Assembly (NCBI RefSeq): GCF_017874035.1
Contig: NZ_JAGGKV010000001.1
Coordinates: 372,001-436,000, forward strand
Reading direction: 5' to 3'
From: Paenibacillus aceris
GTDB taxonomy: Bacteria > Bacillota > Bacilli > Paenibacillales > NBRC-103111
DNA: 64,000 nt
Below, piece after piece: positions 52,748-63,295 of this stretch. Position numbers and translations under genes: made by a program. Below the pieces are notes generated by a model. It saw only the letters and a list, made by a program, of their open reading frames with translations, did not search any database and had not been told where the DNA came from. Within the stretch, counting starts at the first letter, position 1; every line of letters starts with the position of its first letter.

Positions 52748-52817
52748 GGGTATCCCCCTTTCTATCTGCTATGCTGAGAAAAAAATAACAACCACGAAGG
52801 GTTGTTGGGTAAGCGAT

Positions 52818-53039
52818 TTATTTCTCTTTCTCATTCTCTGTCGGCTCGATTTTCTCATAGCCAATGTAATGGCCGTAAAGCTCTTCAAGCGCCAGACCAA
52901 CATGCTTATGGGCTTTGTGGCCTTTCAAGTCCGATTTTGCACCGTCACGCAGGGATCTTGCTCTTTTGGAAGCAGCAACAACCAGCGAATACTTGCTGTC
53001 GACGATATCAAGCAGTTTATCAATTGAAGGATATAACAT
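52818..53039 (-). CDS. rpoZ: RNA polymerase omega subunit
   Basis: 73 residues: MLYPSIDKLLDIVDSKYSLV, then AASKRARSLRDG and the acidic tail. Omega promotes RNAP assembly. It starts at the base adjacent to the gmk stop. Slightly longer than usual with a charged C-terminal tail (ENEKEK). Confidence 0.95.
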   Translation of the reverse strand: MLYPSIDKLLDIVDSKYSLVVAASKRARSLRDGAKSDLKGHKAHKHVGLALEELYGHYIGYEKIEPTENEKEK

Positions 53040-53684
53040 TTAATTCACCTCATCTATCCATTGTACGATTTTGGGATACATGCGCTCTTTTTTGCAATGT
53101 TCAGCAGTAAGAATCGCTTGTATTTTGGAGCAAGCTGTTTCCACGTGATCATTTACAATAGCATAGTCGTAGTGTTCCATCAAGCGGATTTCGTCAACGG
53201 CCACTGACATGCGGCTGCGGATTACCTCATCCGTTTCCGTACCACGCGTTACGATGCGATTCTCAAGCTCATCAAGCGAAGGCGGCAGCAAGAAAATAAA
53301 CACACCTTCGGAAAACTTTTGTTTCACTTGCAAAGCACCCTGCACTTCAATCTCCAAGATAACATCTTGGCCGGAGCGCAGCGTTTCTTCCACAAAACGT
53401 CTAGGCGTACCGTAGAAATTACCTACATATTCCGCCCATTCCAACACTTCATCCGCATCAATCATCTGTTGAAATTGCTCACGCGTTTTGAAGAAATAGT
53501 TGACACCGTCGACTTCCCCTTGTCTTGGAGAACGGGTTGTAGCGGATACAGAATACACGATATCCGGCGAGCACTTGCGCAGCGCGGCGCACACGGTTCC
53601 TTTCCCGACACCGGAAGGGCCGGATAAAACAATCAGAATACCTCTTTCACGCTCAAGAGTGTTCGTATTACTCGTCATGATCAT
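53040..53684 (-). CDS. gmk: Guanylate kinase
   Basis: 214 residues. GMP to GDP. P-loop [36 protein letters not shown], and [11 protein letters not shown]. Overlaps the remA 3' end by 17 bases. A start two codons in (MTSNT) is also possible. Complete. Confidence 0.96.
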   Translation of the reverse strand: MIMTSNTNTLERERGILIVLSGPSGVGKGTVCAALRKCSPDIVYSVSATTRSPRQGEVDGVNYFFKTREQFQQMIDADEVLEWAEYVGNFYGTPRRFVEETLRSGQDVILEIEVQGALQVKQKFSEGVFIFLLPPSLDELENRIVTRGTETDEVIRSRMSVAVDEIRLMEHYDYAIVNDHVETACSKIQAILTAEHCKKERMYPKIVQWIDEVN

Positions 53685-53928
53685 CGTCCTTGTTGGAAAG
53701 TCTATGTGCTACCGTCTCTGGTTGTACTGCCGATAAAATCACATGATCGCTGTCCGTGATAATAACGGCACGGGTTCTTCTACCATATGTAGCGTCAATC
53801 AGCATGTGACGATCACGCGCCTCTTGAATGATCCTCTTGATTGGAGCCGATTCAGGACTCACAATCGAGATAATACGGTTCGCCGATACGATGTTGCCGA
53901 ACCCGATATTGATTAATTTGATAGCCAT
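53668..53928 (-). CDS. remA: RemA-like extracellular matrix regulator (DUF370)
   Basis: 86 residues: [20 protein letters not shown] then [17 protein letters not shown] and the strand-forming [15 protein letters not shown]. RemA oligomers bind DNA and switch on biofilm matrix and osmoprotection genes in Bacillus. Between yicC and gmk as in other Firmicutes. Highly conserved sequence. Confidence 0.95.
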   Translation of the reverse strand: MAIKLINIGFGNIVSANRIISIVSPESAPIKRIIQEARDRHMLIDATYGRRTRAVIITDSDHVILSAVQPETVAHRLSNKDDDHDE

Positions 53929-53962
53929 TTAGGGCTTCCTCCTCGCGAAGCTCCATGCCGCT

Positions 53963-54862
53963 TCACTCGATATTCTGTATTTGTTCGCGCATCTTTTCAA
54001 GCTCTGCTTTCATCGCAATGACTCTAGCCGTAGGCTCCGAGTGATTGGATTTGGATCCGATCGTGTTCACTTCCCGATTCATTTCTTGAATCAGAAAGTC
54101 AAGCTTTCGTCCAACAGGCTCTTTCTCTGTAAGCAATTGATCACATTGCCCAAAATGACTCTTCAGACGAGTCAATTCCTCATCCACATTTGAACGATCT
54201 GCGAAAATCGCAATTTCTGTCGCCAGCCGCTGTTCATCCACAGGAGACTGATCCTGCAGAAGTGACTGAATTCTGCTCGTGAGCTTAGCCGCATAATCAT
54301 GTACGACCCCAGGCGCTAAAGCTTCCAGCTCCATATGGATTCGTTTCAACTCAGCCAGGCGCTCACGAATATCCTGCTCCAGAAAAGCTCCTTCCCGCAT
54401 CCGCATATCGGATAGTTTAGCAACGGCCTCCTGCAAGCAGGCGCACAGTTCCTGTTCGATCTCTTCGTCAGGCACCTTACGCAGCTCTTTCATCTGAACG
54501 AGATCAGGAAGTCTTAATAAATCTTTGAGCCCGACCTGCTCGGCGTACCCGTAGCGTCCCTTCAACTGCTCAGCAGCCTGCAAGTAAGCATCTGCCAGAG
54601 CAAAGTCAACGGTCACACTCTTGGTGGAAGCCGCTTCACGTTCCGCTGTGATGAAGACGTCGACGCGCCCTCTCCTCACAGCTTGCAGCACCGTTTTCTT
54701 CAAAGCGTCTTCAAAGACTGCCCATTCCTTAGGCATTCGAATCGACACTTCACTATACCTATGATTGACCGATTTCACATCGATAAACACGTTGTATCCC
54801 GCAAAAGAACGATTCGCTTGTCCGAATCCGGTCATACTGCAAATCATCCTCATCACATCCAT
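53963..54862 (-). CDS. YicC family endoribonuclease-type protein
   Basis: 299 residues. Begins MDVMRMICSMTGFGQANRSF (a start at MICSMTGF is equally possible); KTVLQAVRRGRVDVFI; and C-terminal DUF1732 with KLDFLIQEMNREVNTIGSKS and the metal-type Glu motif. YicC is an endoribonuclease in some bacteria. First in the gmk-rpoZ operon. Complete. Confidence 0.92.
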   Translation of the reverse strand: MDVMRMICSMTGFGQANRSFAGYNVFIDVKSVNHRYSEVSIRMPKEWAVFEDALKKTVLQAVRRGRVDVFITAEREAASTKSVTVDFALADAYLQAAEQLKGRYGYAEQVGLKDLLRLPDLVQMKELRKVPDEEIEQELCACLQEAVAKLSDMRMREGAFLEQDIRERLAELKRIHMELEALAPGVVHDYAAKLTSRIQSLLQDQSPVDEQRLATEIAIFADRSNVDEELTRLKSHFGQCDQLLTEKEPVGRKLDFLIQEMNREVNTIGSKSNHSEPTARVIAMKAELEKMREQIQNIE

Positions 54863-54876
54863 TACCCTATTTTAAT

Positions 54877-56751
54877 TCATTTTGAAAGTGGGTACAAGTG
54901 GAAATCATGACGATTCGACTTTTCCCATACATACTTTGTCAGGTCAACACACATCTCATACGCCAGAAAAGGAGTCATCAGATAGATGCCATTGAAGTAA
55001 GGCATCGCCGCATCCAGCAGCTCTTTGGCAATCTCCACGCCCATTGCCCGGCCTTCCGGCCCCTTGAGTCCGCTCATCCGCGCTCTAACATCGTCGGACA
55101 ATCGGATACCCGGCACTTCGTTATGCAAATATTCCGCATTCCCTCCGCTTGCCAGCGGTGCAATTCCGATGAAGATCGGTATGTTCAGATGCTTGGTCGC
55201 TTCATAAATTTGTTCGATGAGCTTAGCGTCGTAAACCGGCTGCGTCATGATGTAATCGGCACCGGCCTCGATTTTGCGTTCCAAACGCTGAACCGCTTTA
55301 TCCAAATGCTTGACATTCGGGTTAAACGCAGCTCCGACCACGAAGTTAGCCTTCTGCTTCAACGGTTTGCCGGAGAATGCAATTCCTTCGTTCAGCTGTT
55401 TAATCATCCGAATGATCTCAAAGGAGGTCAGATCGTATACGGAGCTGGACCCGGGAAGATCGCCAAACTTGGCGGGATCGCCGGTCACGGCCAGCACGTG
55501 GTCGATGCCCAGCGCGTGAAGCCCCATGAGATGGGACTGCGTCCCAATCATGTTGCGGTCGCGGCACGCGATATGAATCAGCGGACGCGCGCCAAGCTTA
55601 TCCTGCACGAGATAGCCGAGTGCCAGGTTGCTCATGCGCGTCACCGCGAGGGAATTGTCGGCCATTGTAATGGCGTCGACATGTGCGTCCTGCAGGGCCT
55701 TAGAGCCCTGCATAAATTTCTCGATGTCGAGATCCCGCGGGGGATCCAGCTCGACGATGACGGTTTTGCGCTGCTTCACGATCTCCAGCAGCGAGGGCTT
55801 GCCTGCCGGCGGCGCAGGCTTCGCCGGTGCCGGCTCTAACACGCGCACGCTCCGCGCGGGGGCCGCCTTGCCCGGCGCAGCCGGCACGTAACCCTGCAGC
55901 GCCTTGGCGACTGCGGCGATATGCTCCGGCGTAGTGCCGCAGCAGCCGCCGATGATGCGCGCGCCGAGATCGGCGAAGCGCAGTGCGCTTTCGGCGAAGT
56001 ATTGCGGCGTCGCCGCATATGTGTACTGGCCGTCGACGTAGTCGGGCAGCCCCGCGTTCGGGAACGCGGAGAACGGCACGCCAGCCAGCGGGATGAGTTT
56101 CTCCATCGAGCGGAGAATCCCGTTGGGTCCGACGCGGCAGTTGAAGCCGATGACGTCGGCGCCGTCATCCTGCAGCCGCAGGAAAGCTTCCTGCAGCGGA
56201 ACGCCGTCCTGCGTGCTGCCTGTTCCTTCATTCGCGAACTGGCAAATAACCGGCAGGTCGCTCATGCTGCGGATGATCCGCAGCGCAAGCTGCAGCTCTT
56301 CCAAATCGTAGAAGGTTTCCAGCAGGAGCCCGTCCACCGGCGAATCCAGAAGAATGGAAATCTGCTCCCGCAGCGATTCTTCGACATCAGCCGTACGGAC
56401 GTTTTTGCGCTTGCCAGCACGGATCGAGCCAATGGCTCCGACGACATAAGCGTTATCTCCGACAGCTTTTCTCGCAAGCTCTACGCCTGCGCGGTTAATC
56501 GCTTCAACATCGCTTTCCAATCCGTATTTGGATAGCTTTTCGCGGTTGGCCGAGAACGTATTCGTTTCAATAAGACGAGCACCTGCCTCAAAATAACGGC
56601 GGTGCACATCAGCAACCGTTTCCGGTCTGAGCAGATTCAGTTCTTCATACGAAATGCCTACCGGAAATCCCATTTGATATAAATAAGTCCCCATAGCGCC
56701 ATCACCGGTCAAAATTTCCCGCTGCAATGCCGCTCGAAGATCCAGTTTCAT
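54877..56751 (-). CDS. Bifunctional homocysteine S-methyltransferase/methylenetetrahydrofolate reductase (YitJ type)
   Basis: 624 residues from the ATG at 56751 (GGGGAG upstream; an upstream ATG at 56796 has no site). N-terminal homocysteine methyltransferase, TGDGAMGTYLYQMGFPVG with zinc cysteines in IGFNCRVGPNG and GARIIGGCCGTTPEH; Pro/Ala-rich linker near 300-330; C-terminal MTHFR domain (VIVELDPPRDLDI, VTGDPAKFGDLPGS, ADYIMTQPVYDA). Links folate one-carbon supply to methionine. No S-box riboswitch is seen before it. High local GC in the middle. Confidence 0.92.
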   Translation of the reverse strand: MKLDLRAALQREILTGDGAMGTYLYQMGFPVGISYEELNLLRPETVADVHRRYFEAGARLIETNTFSANREKLSKYGLESDVEAINRAGVELARKAVGDNAYVVGAIGSIRAGKRKNVRTADVEESLREQISILLDSPVDGLLLETFYDLEELQLALRIIRSMSDLPVICQFANEGTGSTQDGVPLQEAFLRLQDDGADVIGFNCRVGPNGILRSMEKLIPLAGVPFSAFPNAGLPDYVDGQYTYAATPQYFAESALRFADLGARIIGGCCGTTPEHIAAVAKALQGYVPAAPGKAAPARSVRVLEPAPAKPAPPAGKPSLLEIVKQRKTVIVELDPPRDLDIEKFMQGSKALQDAHVDAITMADNSLAVTRMSNLALGYLVQDKLGARPLIHIACRDRNMIGTQSHLMGLHALGIDHVLAVTGDPAKFGDLPGSSSVYDLTSFEIIRMIKQLNEGIAFSGKPLKQKANFVVGAAFNPNVKHLDKAVQRLERKIEAGADYIMTQPVYDAKLIEQIYEATKHLNIPIFIGIAPLASGGNAEYLHNEVPGIRLSDDVRARMSGLKGPEGRAMGVEIAKELLDAAMPYFNGIYLMTPFLAYEMCVDLTKYVWEKSNRHDFHLYPLSK

Positions 56752-56847
56752 AATAATCTCCCCGCTTACTAAAAAAATGTAGTTATAATGTATCACAAAT
56801 GATGGGAGATATTAAGTTAATCGTTTATCAATAATTCTGATAGATGG

Positions 56848-57681
56848 CTACTCCAATGTCCCCTGATACACTTCTTCTGCAGGTCCCGTCATATAAACGT
56901 GATTATCTTCTTCATTCCACTCTATGAACAGCTCTCCGCCTTTTAGTGAAACCGTAGCCTGACGGTCGGTAAGCCCATTTAGCACGGAAGACACAAGAGT
57001 CGCACAAGCACCGGTCCCGCAAGCAAGCGTAGGACCTGCGCCCCGCTCCCAAACGCGCATATCGGTGTAAGCACGATTTCTCACGCTAACGAATTCAACA
57101 TTGACTTTGCGAGGGAACATAGGGTGTACTTCCAGCTTCGGCCCCCATACGGCAAGATCGAAATTGACCGCATCCTCCACATAAATCACGCAGTGCGGGT
57201 TGCCCATAGACACAGCCGTGAACCGAAACTCTCTGCCGTCCACTTCGATCGGATGATTAATGACTTTTGCCTCATTTACCGTAGTAGGAACTTCAAGTCC
57301 TTGCAAAATCGGCTGCCCCATGTCTACGCGAACGGTAGCCACTTTTCCCTCTTGCACATTCAGTTGGACCTTTTGCACGCCTGCGCCCAATGTTTCAACA
57401 GTAATCTCTGTCGAATCAGTAAGCTTGTGATCGTAAACATATTTAGACACACAGCGAATCGCATTGCCGCACTGCTCAGCTTCGGACCCGTCGGAGTTAA
57501 TAATGCGCATTTTAAAATCTGCCGTATCAGAAGGAAGAATATATACTAAACCGTCGGCGCCAATTCCAAAGAAACGATTGCACAACCGGATCGCAAGTTG
57601 ATCCACTTCGGCAGGCAGTTCTTTTTCACCAGCAATGACAATAAAATCATTGCCTAAACCATGCAATTTTGTAAATTTCAT
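56848..57681 (-). CDS. dapF: Diaminopimelate epimerase
   Basis: 277 residues from ATG 57681 (MKFTKLHGLGNDFIV, the usual start). Turns LL- to meso-diaminopimelate for lysine and peptidoglycan. Two catalytic cysteines: Cys71 in AEQCGNAIRC and the second in LACGTGACATLV; both present. Complete. Spaced ~100 bases from the next gene, likely own promoter. Confidence 0.96.
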   Translation of the reverse strand: MKFTKLHGLGNDFIVIAGEKELPAEVDQLAIRLCNRFFGIGADGLVYILPSDTADFKMRIINSDGSEAEQCGNAIRCVSKYVYDHKLTDSTEITVETLGAGVQKVQLNVQEGKVATVRVDMGQPILQGLEVPTTVNEAKVINHPIEVDGREFRFTAVSMGNPHCVIYVEDAVNFDLAVWGPKLEVHPMFPRKVNVEFVSVRNRAYTDMRVWERGAGPTLACGTGACATLVSSVLNGLTDRQATVSLKGGELFIEWNEEDNHVYMTGPAEEVYQGTLE

Positions 57682-57699
57682 TGTGTTCAGCACTCCAAA

Positions 57700-58504
57700 T
57701 GTGTGTTTTAGCCAATATCATAGCGTAAAAATGCGCGAATGCATAGCCCTTTCTCCCGTTTTTTGCGTCGATCTTCGATTTTCGCGGTTTCTGAGACTTC
57801 TTCACAGGAATTCAGGACGGAGTATTGGAGGAATCTTCCGAGGTCATTTGGAGAACATTTGAAGCGGTATGCGAGGAGTTAAAAGAACTGCCTGCCTTGG
57901 TGAGGAGCTAATTAATGTATTGATGAAGAGCTGAGCAAGGAAATGATATGAGTTGCTTATGGCACTGGATGAGGAGCTGGATAAGGCCCCGGTAGCGGGC
58001 TGATTGACTGGGTGAGGCACTAGTTGAGGCACTGATTGAGGACTGGGTGAGGCACTAGTTGAGACACCGGGTGAGCGACCTGGTCGAGGTACTGCTTGAG
58101 GCACTTGTTGAGAAGAGCTAGGTGAGGTACTCGTTTAGACTCTAGTTTAGACATTGAGAGAGACACTTGATAAGGCATTGATCGAGGATCCCTGAGTCAA
58201 TGGGATAGTGTCCATTGAATCGCATGAGATGATTTAGCCCCCTCCTACGACCCTTTCCAAATAAAGAAACTAGAGGGTGCTATTTAGGCCAAATTATCAC
58301 TTTAGAGAGCCAAACGGAACTACAGGACCCTATTTCCACACTCAAGCCATCATTTCTGCTAAAATCGGCAAAATAGAAGACCGAGGTTCCCATAAATCCC
58401 CCAAACAGCAGTTTTGGAGTTGAATAGCGGATCCTAGATTCCGCATGACAAAAGGCTGACCCACAGATCTGAAATGACCTAGTGAGACAGCCCCGCATCT
58501 AAGC
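57700..58504. other. Large non-coding gap with repeats
   Basis: About 800 bases without a credible gene. It holds a 12-bp degenerate repeat array (57900-58200) and, from about 58255, a different segment with small hairpins, such as GCGGATCCTAGATTCCGC at 58434-58453. Confidence 0.7.
57970..58150. repeat. 12-bp degenerate tandem repeat array
   Basis: Variants of GAGGCACTGGTT recur with start positions at 58014, 58026, 58038, 58049, 58061, 58073, 58086, 58098, 58110 and 58124, i.e. mostly every 12 bases, decaying on both sides. Confidence 0.75.
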
Positions 58505-61300
58505 TTATCGGAAACTTGCTTTGGACGATGAATTATAAGCTGCCGGACGTGACCCTTTCGTACGCTTCGGCGACAGCACGCTGCCCAGTCCCATGAAAAA
58601 GGTCGGGATACCGGCGGCGATCAGAACGAGAATCCAGTCCTTCCAGCCGAGAGGAACCGTTTTGAAGATCGGTTGAAGAGCTTCCACATACATAACGGCC
58701 AGCATCAACACGAGTGAGGATAACACAGCAAGCACAAGGTAACGATTTTGCAGCGGATTGCGGTGAAAAATCGAACGGGAGCTGCGGCAATCGAACACAT
58801 GGATCAGTTGAGCCATAACCAGCGTTGCGAATGCGACGCTTTGTGCTTTCAGTAAGGTAGCAGCATCCGAAGGATCGGTCCGCAGTACGAGCCAGAAAGC
58901 CGCCAATGTACAAACGCCGATGAGAATACCGCGGGAAATAATTTTCCACCCAAGCCGTCTCGCAAAAATATTTTCCTTCGCCGATCGCGGCTTATGCTGC
59001 ATCAAGTCCTTCTCTGCTTGGTCAACGCCGAGCGCCATAGCAGGGAGCCCGTCCGTTACCAGGTTCACCCACAAAATTTGAATCGGAACAAGCGGTAAAG
59101 GCAGCCCCGCCATCATTGCGATAAACATCGTCATAATTTCGCCTACATTGGAGGCGAGCAAATACCGGATGAATTTGCGAATATTTTCGTAAATCCCACG
59201 ACCCTCTTCAATCGCTGCAACAATTGTGGAAAAGTTGTCATCGCTGAGAATCAAGGAAGAAGCTTCTTTCGAAACATCCGTCCCCGTAATCCCCATGGCG
59301 ATCCCGATATCGGCAGCTTTAATCGCCGGCGCATCATTCACACCGTCCCCCGTCATGGCGACAACATGTCCTTTGCGCTGCAAGGCTTTGACGATGCGCA
59401 GCTTATGCTCTGGCGATACCCTTGCATACACGTAAGTATCATTAACCTTGGCTTCCAAGTCCTCGTCCGACATGGACGCAAGCTGCTGCCCGCTCAAGCT
59501 CACTCCGTTGCCTTGAATCATGCCGAGCTGTTTGGCAATCGCCTCTGCCGTCGTTTGATGGTCACCGGTAATCATGACCGTTTTAATGCCTGCTTTGCGA
59601 CATTTGGAAATGGCTTCGCGCACTTCTTTACGAGGAGGATCAATCATGCCGGTTAACCCGATGAAGACCAAGCCATTTTCCACAGCTTCATAGTCATCGT
59701 AGCGGTCGGTGCTTTTAAGTTCTTTATATGCGATGCCAAGCACCCGCAGGGCGGATCTTGCCATTCCTTCGTTAGCCGCCATTACTTTTTGCTTAAGTGT
59801 GGACGTAAACGGAATCACTTTGCCATCCCACAGAATGTAGCTGCAATGCTGGAGCAGAACGTCAGGAGCTCCCTTCGTACAGGCCATGCGGCCATTTTCA
59901 GAAGACACGAGAACAGACATCCGTTTGCGTTCAGAGTCAAAAGGGAATTCAGCGATCCGTTTGTATTTATCGCTAAGCGATTCGTGTGTAATCCCACTCT
60001 TCGCACTCAAAACAACTAACGCTCCTTCGGTCGGATCTCCTTTGATATTCCAAACAGAAACGCTAGTTTCTTTGGCATCCTTGCCTTTCTTCCGCTTCAG
60101 CTCCTGCTTTTCCTCATATAACGTTGCGTTATTACAAAGCACGGACACATGAAGCAATCTGCTTAACGAAGGGTTTTTGAGCAGATCAGCGTTTTGTCCG
60201 CCAATTTGAATATCCCCGACCGGCGCATAGCCGTCTCCTGTTACTTCCAGCACATCACCGCCAACCCATAGGTGTGTAACAGTCATTTTGTTCTGTGTGA
60301 GCGTTCCTGTTTTATCAGAACAAATGACCGAAGCGCAACCTAGTGTTTCAACAGAAGGCAGTTTTCTTACAATCGCTTTGCGTTTTATCATTCGCTGTAC
60401 GCCAAGAGCTAGAGCTATTGTTACAATGGCCGGCAACCCTTCGGGGATCGCAGCGACCGCTAAGCTAACACCTGCGAGGAACATCGCATAAGGCTGTTGT
60501 CCATGCATAATGCCTGCAACGACTACAAGAATGGTCAGCGCGATGGCGACAATAATCAAAATCTTCCCAAGCTGCTCTAAGCGATGCTGCAGTGGTGTTT
60601 CCATCGATTCCGTATTTTGAATCAAATCGGCAATTTTTCCCATTTCGGTATTCATTCCGATCCGAACGACAACAGCTTTGGCTGTGCCTCGTGAAACCAT
60701 CGTTCCCATGAAGCCCAGATTTCGCTGATCCCCGAGCGGTACTTCATCATGCGGTATAGCCGCCGTCTGCTTGCTGACTGCGACAGACTCCCCTGTCAGC
60801 GCGGACTCCTCGATGTAGACGCCATTCGTCTCAAGGAATCGCACGTCTGCCGGAACCCGGTCACCGCTTTCAAGTAAAATAATATCGCCCGGCACCAGAT
60901 CACGCGCAGGTATTTGATGAACGGCCCCCTCTCTCCAAACATTTGCATTAGGGGCTGATAATTCTTTCAGTGCGCGTAACGAACGCTCGGCTCGAAATTC
61001 CTGGGAAAAGCCAAGGATGCCATTCATCACAATGATGATAACGATCGTGATAGCATCTAAATATTCGCCGAGCAAGCCGGATATCAAGGTCGCCCCCAAT
61101 AAGACCAGCACCATGAAATCTTTGAATTGATTCAAAAGCAGCGTAATCGGAGAGACGCGATGCCCTTCAGAAAGCTCATTGCGACCTGCTTCTCCCTGCC
61201 GCTTCCAAGCCTCTTCCCAGGGCAATCCTTGCTGCGTGTCCACCTGCTGTAGCTGCAGGACTTCTTCCGATGTCAACTGGTACCACTTATTCTGACTCAT
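58505..61300 (-). CDS. Calcium-transporting P-type ATPase (YloB-like)
   Basis: 931 residues. Cation-pumping ATPase. N-terminal actuator with [10 protein letters not shown] and [10 protein letters not shown]; phosphorylation site DKTGTLTQN; hinge [10 protein letters not shown]; ten membrane helices and C-terminal SERCA-like membrane domain with NVGEIMTMF and [14 protein letters not shown]. YloB in Bacillus is a spore-related Ca2+ pump next to yloA and yloC, the same neighbourhood as here. Complete. Confidence 0.92.
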   Translation of the reverse strand: MSQNKWYQLTSEEVLQLQQVDTQQGLPWEEAWKRQGEAGRNELSEGHRVSPITLLLNQFKDFMVLVLLGATLISGLLGEYLDAITIVIIIVMNGILGFSQEFRAERSLRALKELSAPNANVWREGAVHQIPARDLVPGDIILLESGDRVPADVRFLETNGVYIEESALTGESVAVSKQTAAIPHDEVPLGDQRNLGFMGTMVSRGTAKAVVVRIGMNTEMGKIADLIQNTESMETPLQHRLEQLGKILIIVAIALTILVVVAGIMHGQQPYAMFLAGVSLAVAAIPEGLPAIVTIALALGVQRMIKRKAIVRKLPSVETLGCASVICSDKTGTLTQNKMTVTHLWVGGDVLEVTGDGYAPVGDIQIGGQNADLLKNPSLSRLLHVSVLCNNATLYEEKQELKRKKGKDAKETSVSVWNIKGDPTEGALVVLSAKSGITHESLSDKYKRIAEFPFDSERKRMSVLVSSENGRMACTKGAPDVLLQHCSYILWDGKVIPFTSTLKQKVMAANEGMARSALRVLGIAYKELKSTDRYDDYEAVENGLVFIGLTGMIDPPRKEVREAISKCRKAGIKTVMITGDHQTTAEAIAKQLGMIQGNGVSLSGQQLASMSDEDLEAKVNDTYVYARVSPEHKLRIVKALQRKGHVVAMTGDGVNDAPAIKAADIGIAMGITGTDVSKEASSLILSDDNFSTIVAAIEEGRGIYENIRKFIRYLLASNVGEIMTMFIAMMAGLPLPLVPIQILWVNLVTDGLPAMALGVDQAEKDLMQHKPRSAKENIFARRLGWKIISRGILIGVCTLAAFWLVLRTDPSDAATLLKAQSVAFATLVMAQLIHVFDCRSSRSIFHRNPLQNRYLVLAVLSSLVLMLAVMYVEALQPIFKTVPLGWKDWILVLIAAGIPTFFMGLGSVLSPKRTKGSRPAAYNSSSKASFR

Positions 61301-61483
61301 TCGCCCTTCTCCCTCCCACTTCCCACTTGATCTTGCCTCTCACTCATACGTAAATGTATTCAGACAAGCCGGAAAATATCCCTGAAATCATCTTTCCCGG
61401 TGACTAATGCTTAAGTTTTTGTGAAAAGTATGGCATCATAGAGGATAGCAAAGTTTTCAACCTAGAATGGAGTTGTATGTATC
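61301..61483. other. Divergent promoter region
   Basis: Lies between the Ca2+ ATPase and rqcH starts. AT-rich; no clear ORF. Confidence 0.4.
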
Positions 61484-63247
61484 ATGGCATTAGACGGACT
61501 AGTCTTGCATGCGATTGTTCATGAATTACAAACGTGTGTAGGTGGCCGCATTAATAAAATTCATCAGCCCAGCGAGAATGACATCATTCTGCAAATCCGG
61601 GCTCAGGGGCAAAATGTAAAGCTTCTCCTTTCAGCGAATCCCACCTATCCAAGGGTCCAGCTCACGGAGCAAACTTCTTTAAATCCCCTGGATGCACCGA
61701 TGTTCTGCATGCTTCTTCGCAAACATTGTGAGAACGGGGTTATTGAAGCTGTAGAACAAATCGGCATGGAACGCGTCATCCGTTTGCAAATTCGACACCG
61801 TGATGAATTAGGCGATATGAGCACCAAACAGATCCTTGTGGAAATTATGGGTCGGCACAGCAATATCATTCTTCTGGATCCGGCGACAGACACGATTCTG
61901 GACGGCATTCATCATGTAACCCCTGCTATCTCCTCCTATCGAATTGTTATGCCGGGTAGCAAGTATGTCACACCGCCTGCTCAGGATAAGCAAAACCCGC
62001 TTGAGGTGGATGAACGAACCTTCCGTCAAGTGATGGATCCAGCCGTTGGGGAGGAGTCCTCGAACTCGGATAAACCCGAACAAAGGCTTGTCGCTGCATT
62101 CAGCGGGCTAAGTCCTTTGATTGCCAAGGAGATCGTATATCGCAGCCGCCAAGGCGGGGGAAGCGAGGAAGCGACCGATTTGAAGGCTTTGTGGCAATCT
62201 TTTGACAGCGTCATGACGGCTGCGCGTGAACATCGCGACGAGCCCGTCATTACTGAGCAGAAAAGTACCGGCAAATTTTTCTTTGCCATGACGCCGCTCA
62301 CGCATATTGAGGGCGAGTCCACGGCATACATGGCGCCAAGCGCTTGCTTAGAGGCATTTTACGGGGACAAAGCAGAAAGAGATACGGTCAAGCAGCGCGT
62401 GGCGGATTTGCTCCGTTTTTTGCATAATGAATCCAACAAAAATGTAAAAAAACTGGAAAAACTCCAAGGAACCGTCGATGACTCTAAGGACGCCGATAAA
62501 CATCGGGTTCTGGGCGAGCTCCTGACCGCCTCCTTGCATGACATTAAAAAGGGAGATCGGGAGATTGAAACGATCAACTACTATGATGAAGATCAAGCCC
62601 TGATCAAGATTCCTTTGGATCCGCTGCTGAGCCCGTCGGAAAATGCGCAGCGCTATTTTAAAAAATACACAAAAATGAAAAACAGCACGGCCATCGTTGA
62701 GGAGCAAATTGAACAAACCCACCAGGAGATTGCGTATTTGAACTCCCTGCTGCAGCAGCTAAGTGTCGCTTCTTTAACAGATATCGAAGAAATCCGAGAT
62801 GAGCTCATGGAACAGGGCTACATCCGCGACCGCAACAAAAAGCAGCGTAAAAAGAAGAAGAAAGATAAACCGGCTCTGGCCTGCTACATGTCCAGTGAGC
62901 AAATTCCGATCTATGTCGGTAAAAACAATACACAGAATGAATTTTTAACGAACCGGCTTGCCGCTTCCTCCGATACATGGCTGCATACGAAGGATATTCC
63001 AGGCTCCCATGTTGTGATCCGGGGCGATAATTATTCCGAGACTACGCTGAGAGAGGCCGCTCAGCTAGCCGCCTATTTTAGTCAAGCCAAACACTCAAGC
63101 CAAGTCCCGGTTGACTACACAACGATCAAACATGTTCATAAACCAAATGGTTCCAAGCCCGGTTTTGTCATCTATGTCAATCAAAAAACGCTGTTCGTGA
63201 CGCCGGATGAACATGAAATCAAGCAGATGAAAGTAACTATAAAATAG
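61484..63247 (+). CDS. rqcH: NFACT family protein RqcH (fibronectin-binding-like)
   Basis: 587 residues. Ribosome quality control factor that adds alanine tails to stalled peptides, previously called FbpA. N-terminal NFACT-N (HAIVHELQTCVGGRINKIHQ), long coiled coil at about 290-445, NFACT-R with SEQIPIYVGKNNTQNEFLTN and the conserved DTWLHTKDIPGSHVVI. ATGGAGTTG precedes the ATG. Plus strand; yloA position in Bacillus. Complete. Confidence 0.92.
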   Translation: MALDGLVLHAIVHELQTCVGGRINKIHQPSENDIILQIRAQGQNVKLLLSANPTYPRVQLTEQTSLNPLDAPMFCMLLRKHCENGVIEAVEQIGMERVIRLQIRHRDELGDMSTKQILVEIMGRHSNIILLDPATDTILDGIHHVTPAISSYRIVMPGSKYVTPPAQDKQNPLEVDERTFRQVMDPAVGEESSNSDKPEQRLVAAFSGLSPLIAKEIVYRSRQGGGSEEATDLKALWQSFDSVMTAAREHRDEPVITEQKSTGKFFFAMTPLTHIEGESTAYMAPSACLEAFYGDKAERDTVKQRVADLLRFLHNESNKNVKKLEKLQGTVDDSKDADKHRVLGELLTASLHDIKKGDREIETINYYDEDQALIKIPLDPLLSPSENAQRYFKKYTKMKNSTAIVEEQIEQTHQEIAYLNSLLQQLSVASLTDIEEIRDELMEQGYIRDRNKKQRKKKKKDKPALACYMSSEQIPIYVGKNNTQNEFLTNRLAASSDTWLHTKDIPGSHVVIRGDNYSETTLREAAQLAAYFSQAKHSSQVPVDYTTIKHVHKPNGSKPGFVIYVNQKTLFVTPDEHEIKQMKVTIK

Positions 63248-63251
63248 AGAA

Positions 63252-63287
63252 AGAACCTAGCGCAGCTTTACTGCACTAGGTTCTTTT
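63252..63287. terminator. Terminator shared by rqcH and galU
   Basis: AGAACCTAGCGCAG and CTGCACTAGGTTCT with a TTTT tail. Confidence 0.88.
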
Positions 63288-63295
63288 GCTTGTCC

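Noticed and set aside
54898..55839. 313-codon ORF antisense to the YitJ-type gene
   Set aside because: Long antisense frame caused by GC-rich codon bias; the minus-strand gene has complete family motifs.
56752..56847. S-box (SAM) riboswitch upstream of the methionine-related gene
   Set aside because: The gap to dapF is under 100 bases, too short, and shows no S-box stems or terminator.
57844..58104. 86-codon Pro/Ser-rich ORF
   Set aside because: Created by the 12-bp repeat; no ribosome-binding site and unlike any family.
57970..58150. Possible CRISPR array
   Set aside because: Repeats are 12 bp, degenerate and contiguous, with no unique spacers; no cas genes are nearby.
58280..58498. 72-codon minus-strand ORF in the gap before the ATPase
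   Set aside because: No ribosome-binding site; overlaps the probable dispersed repeat.
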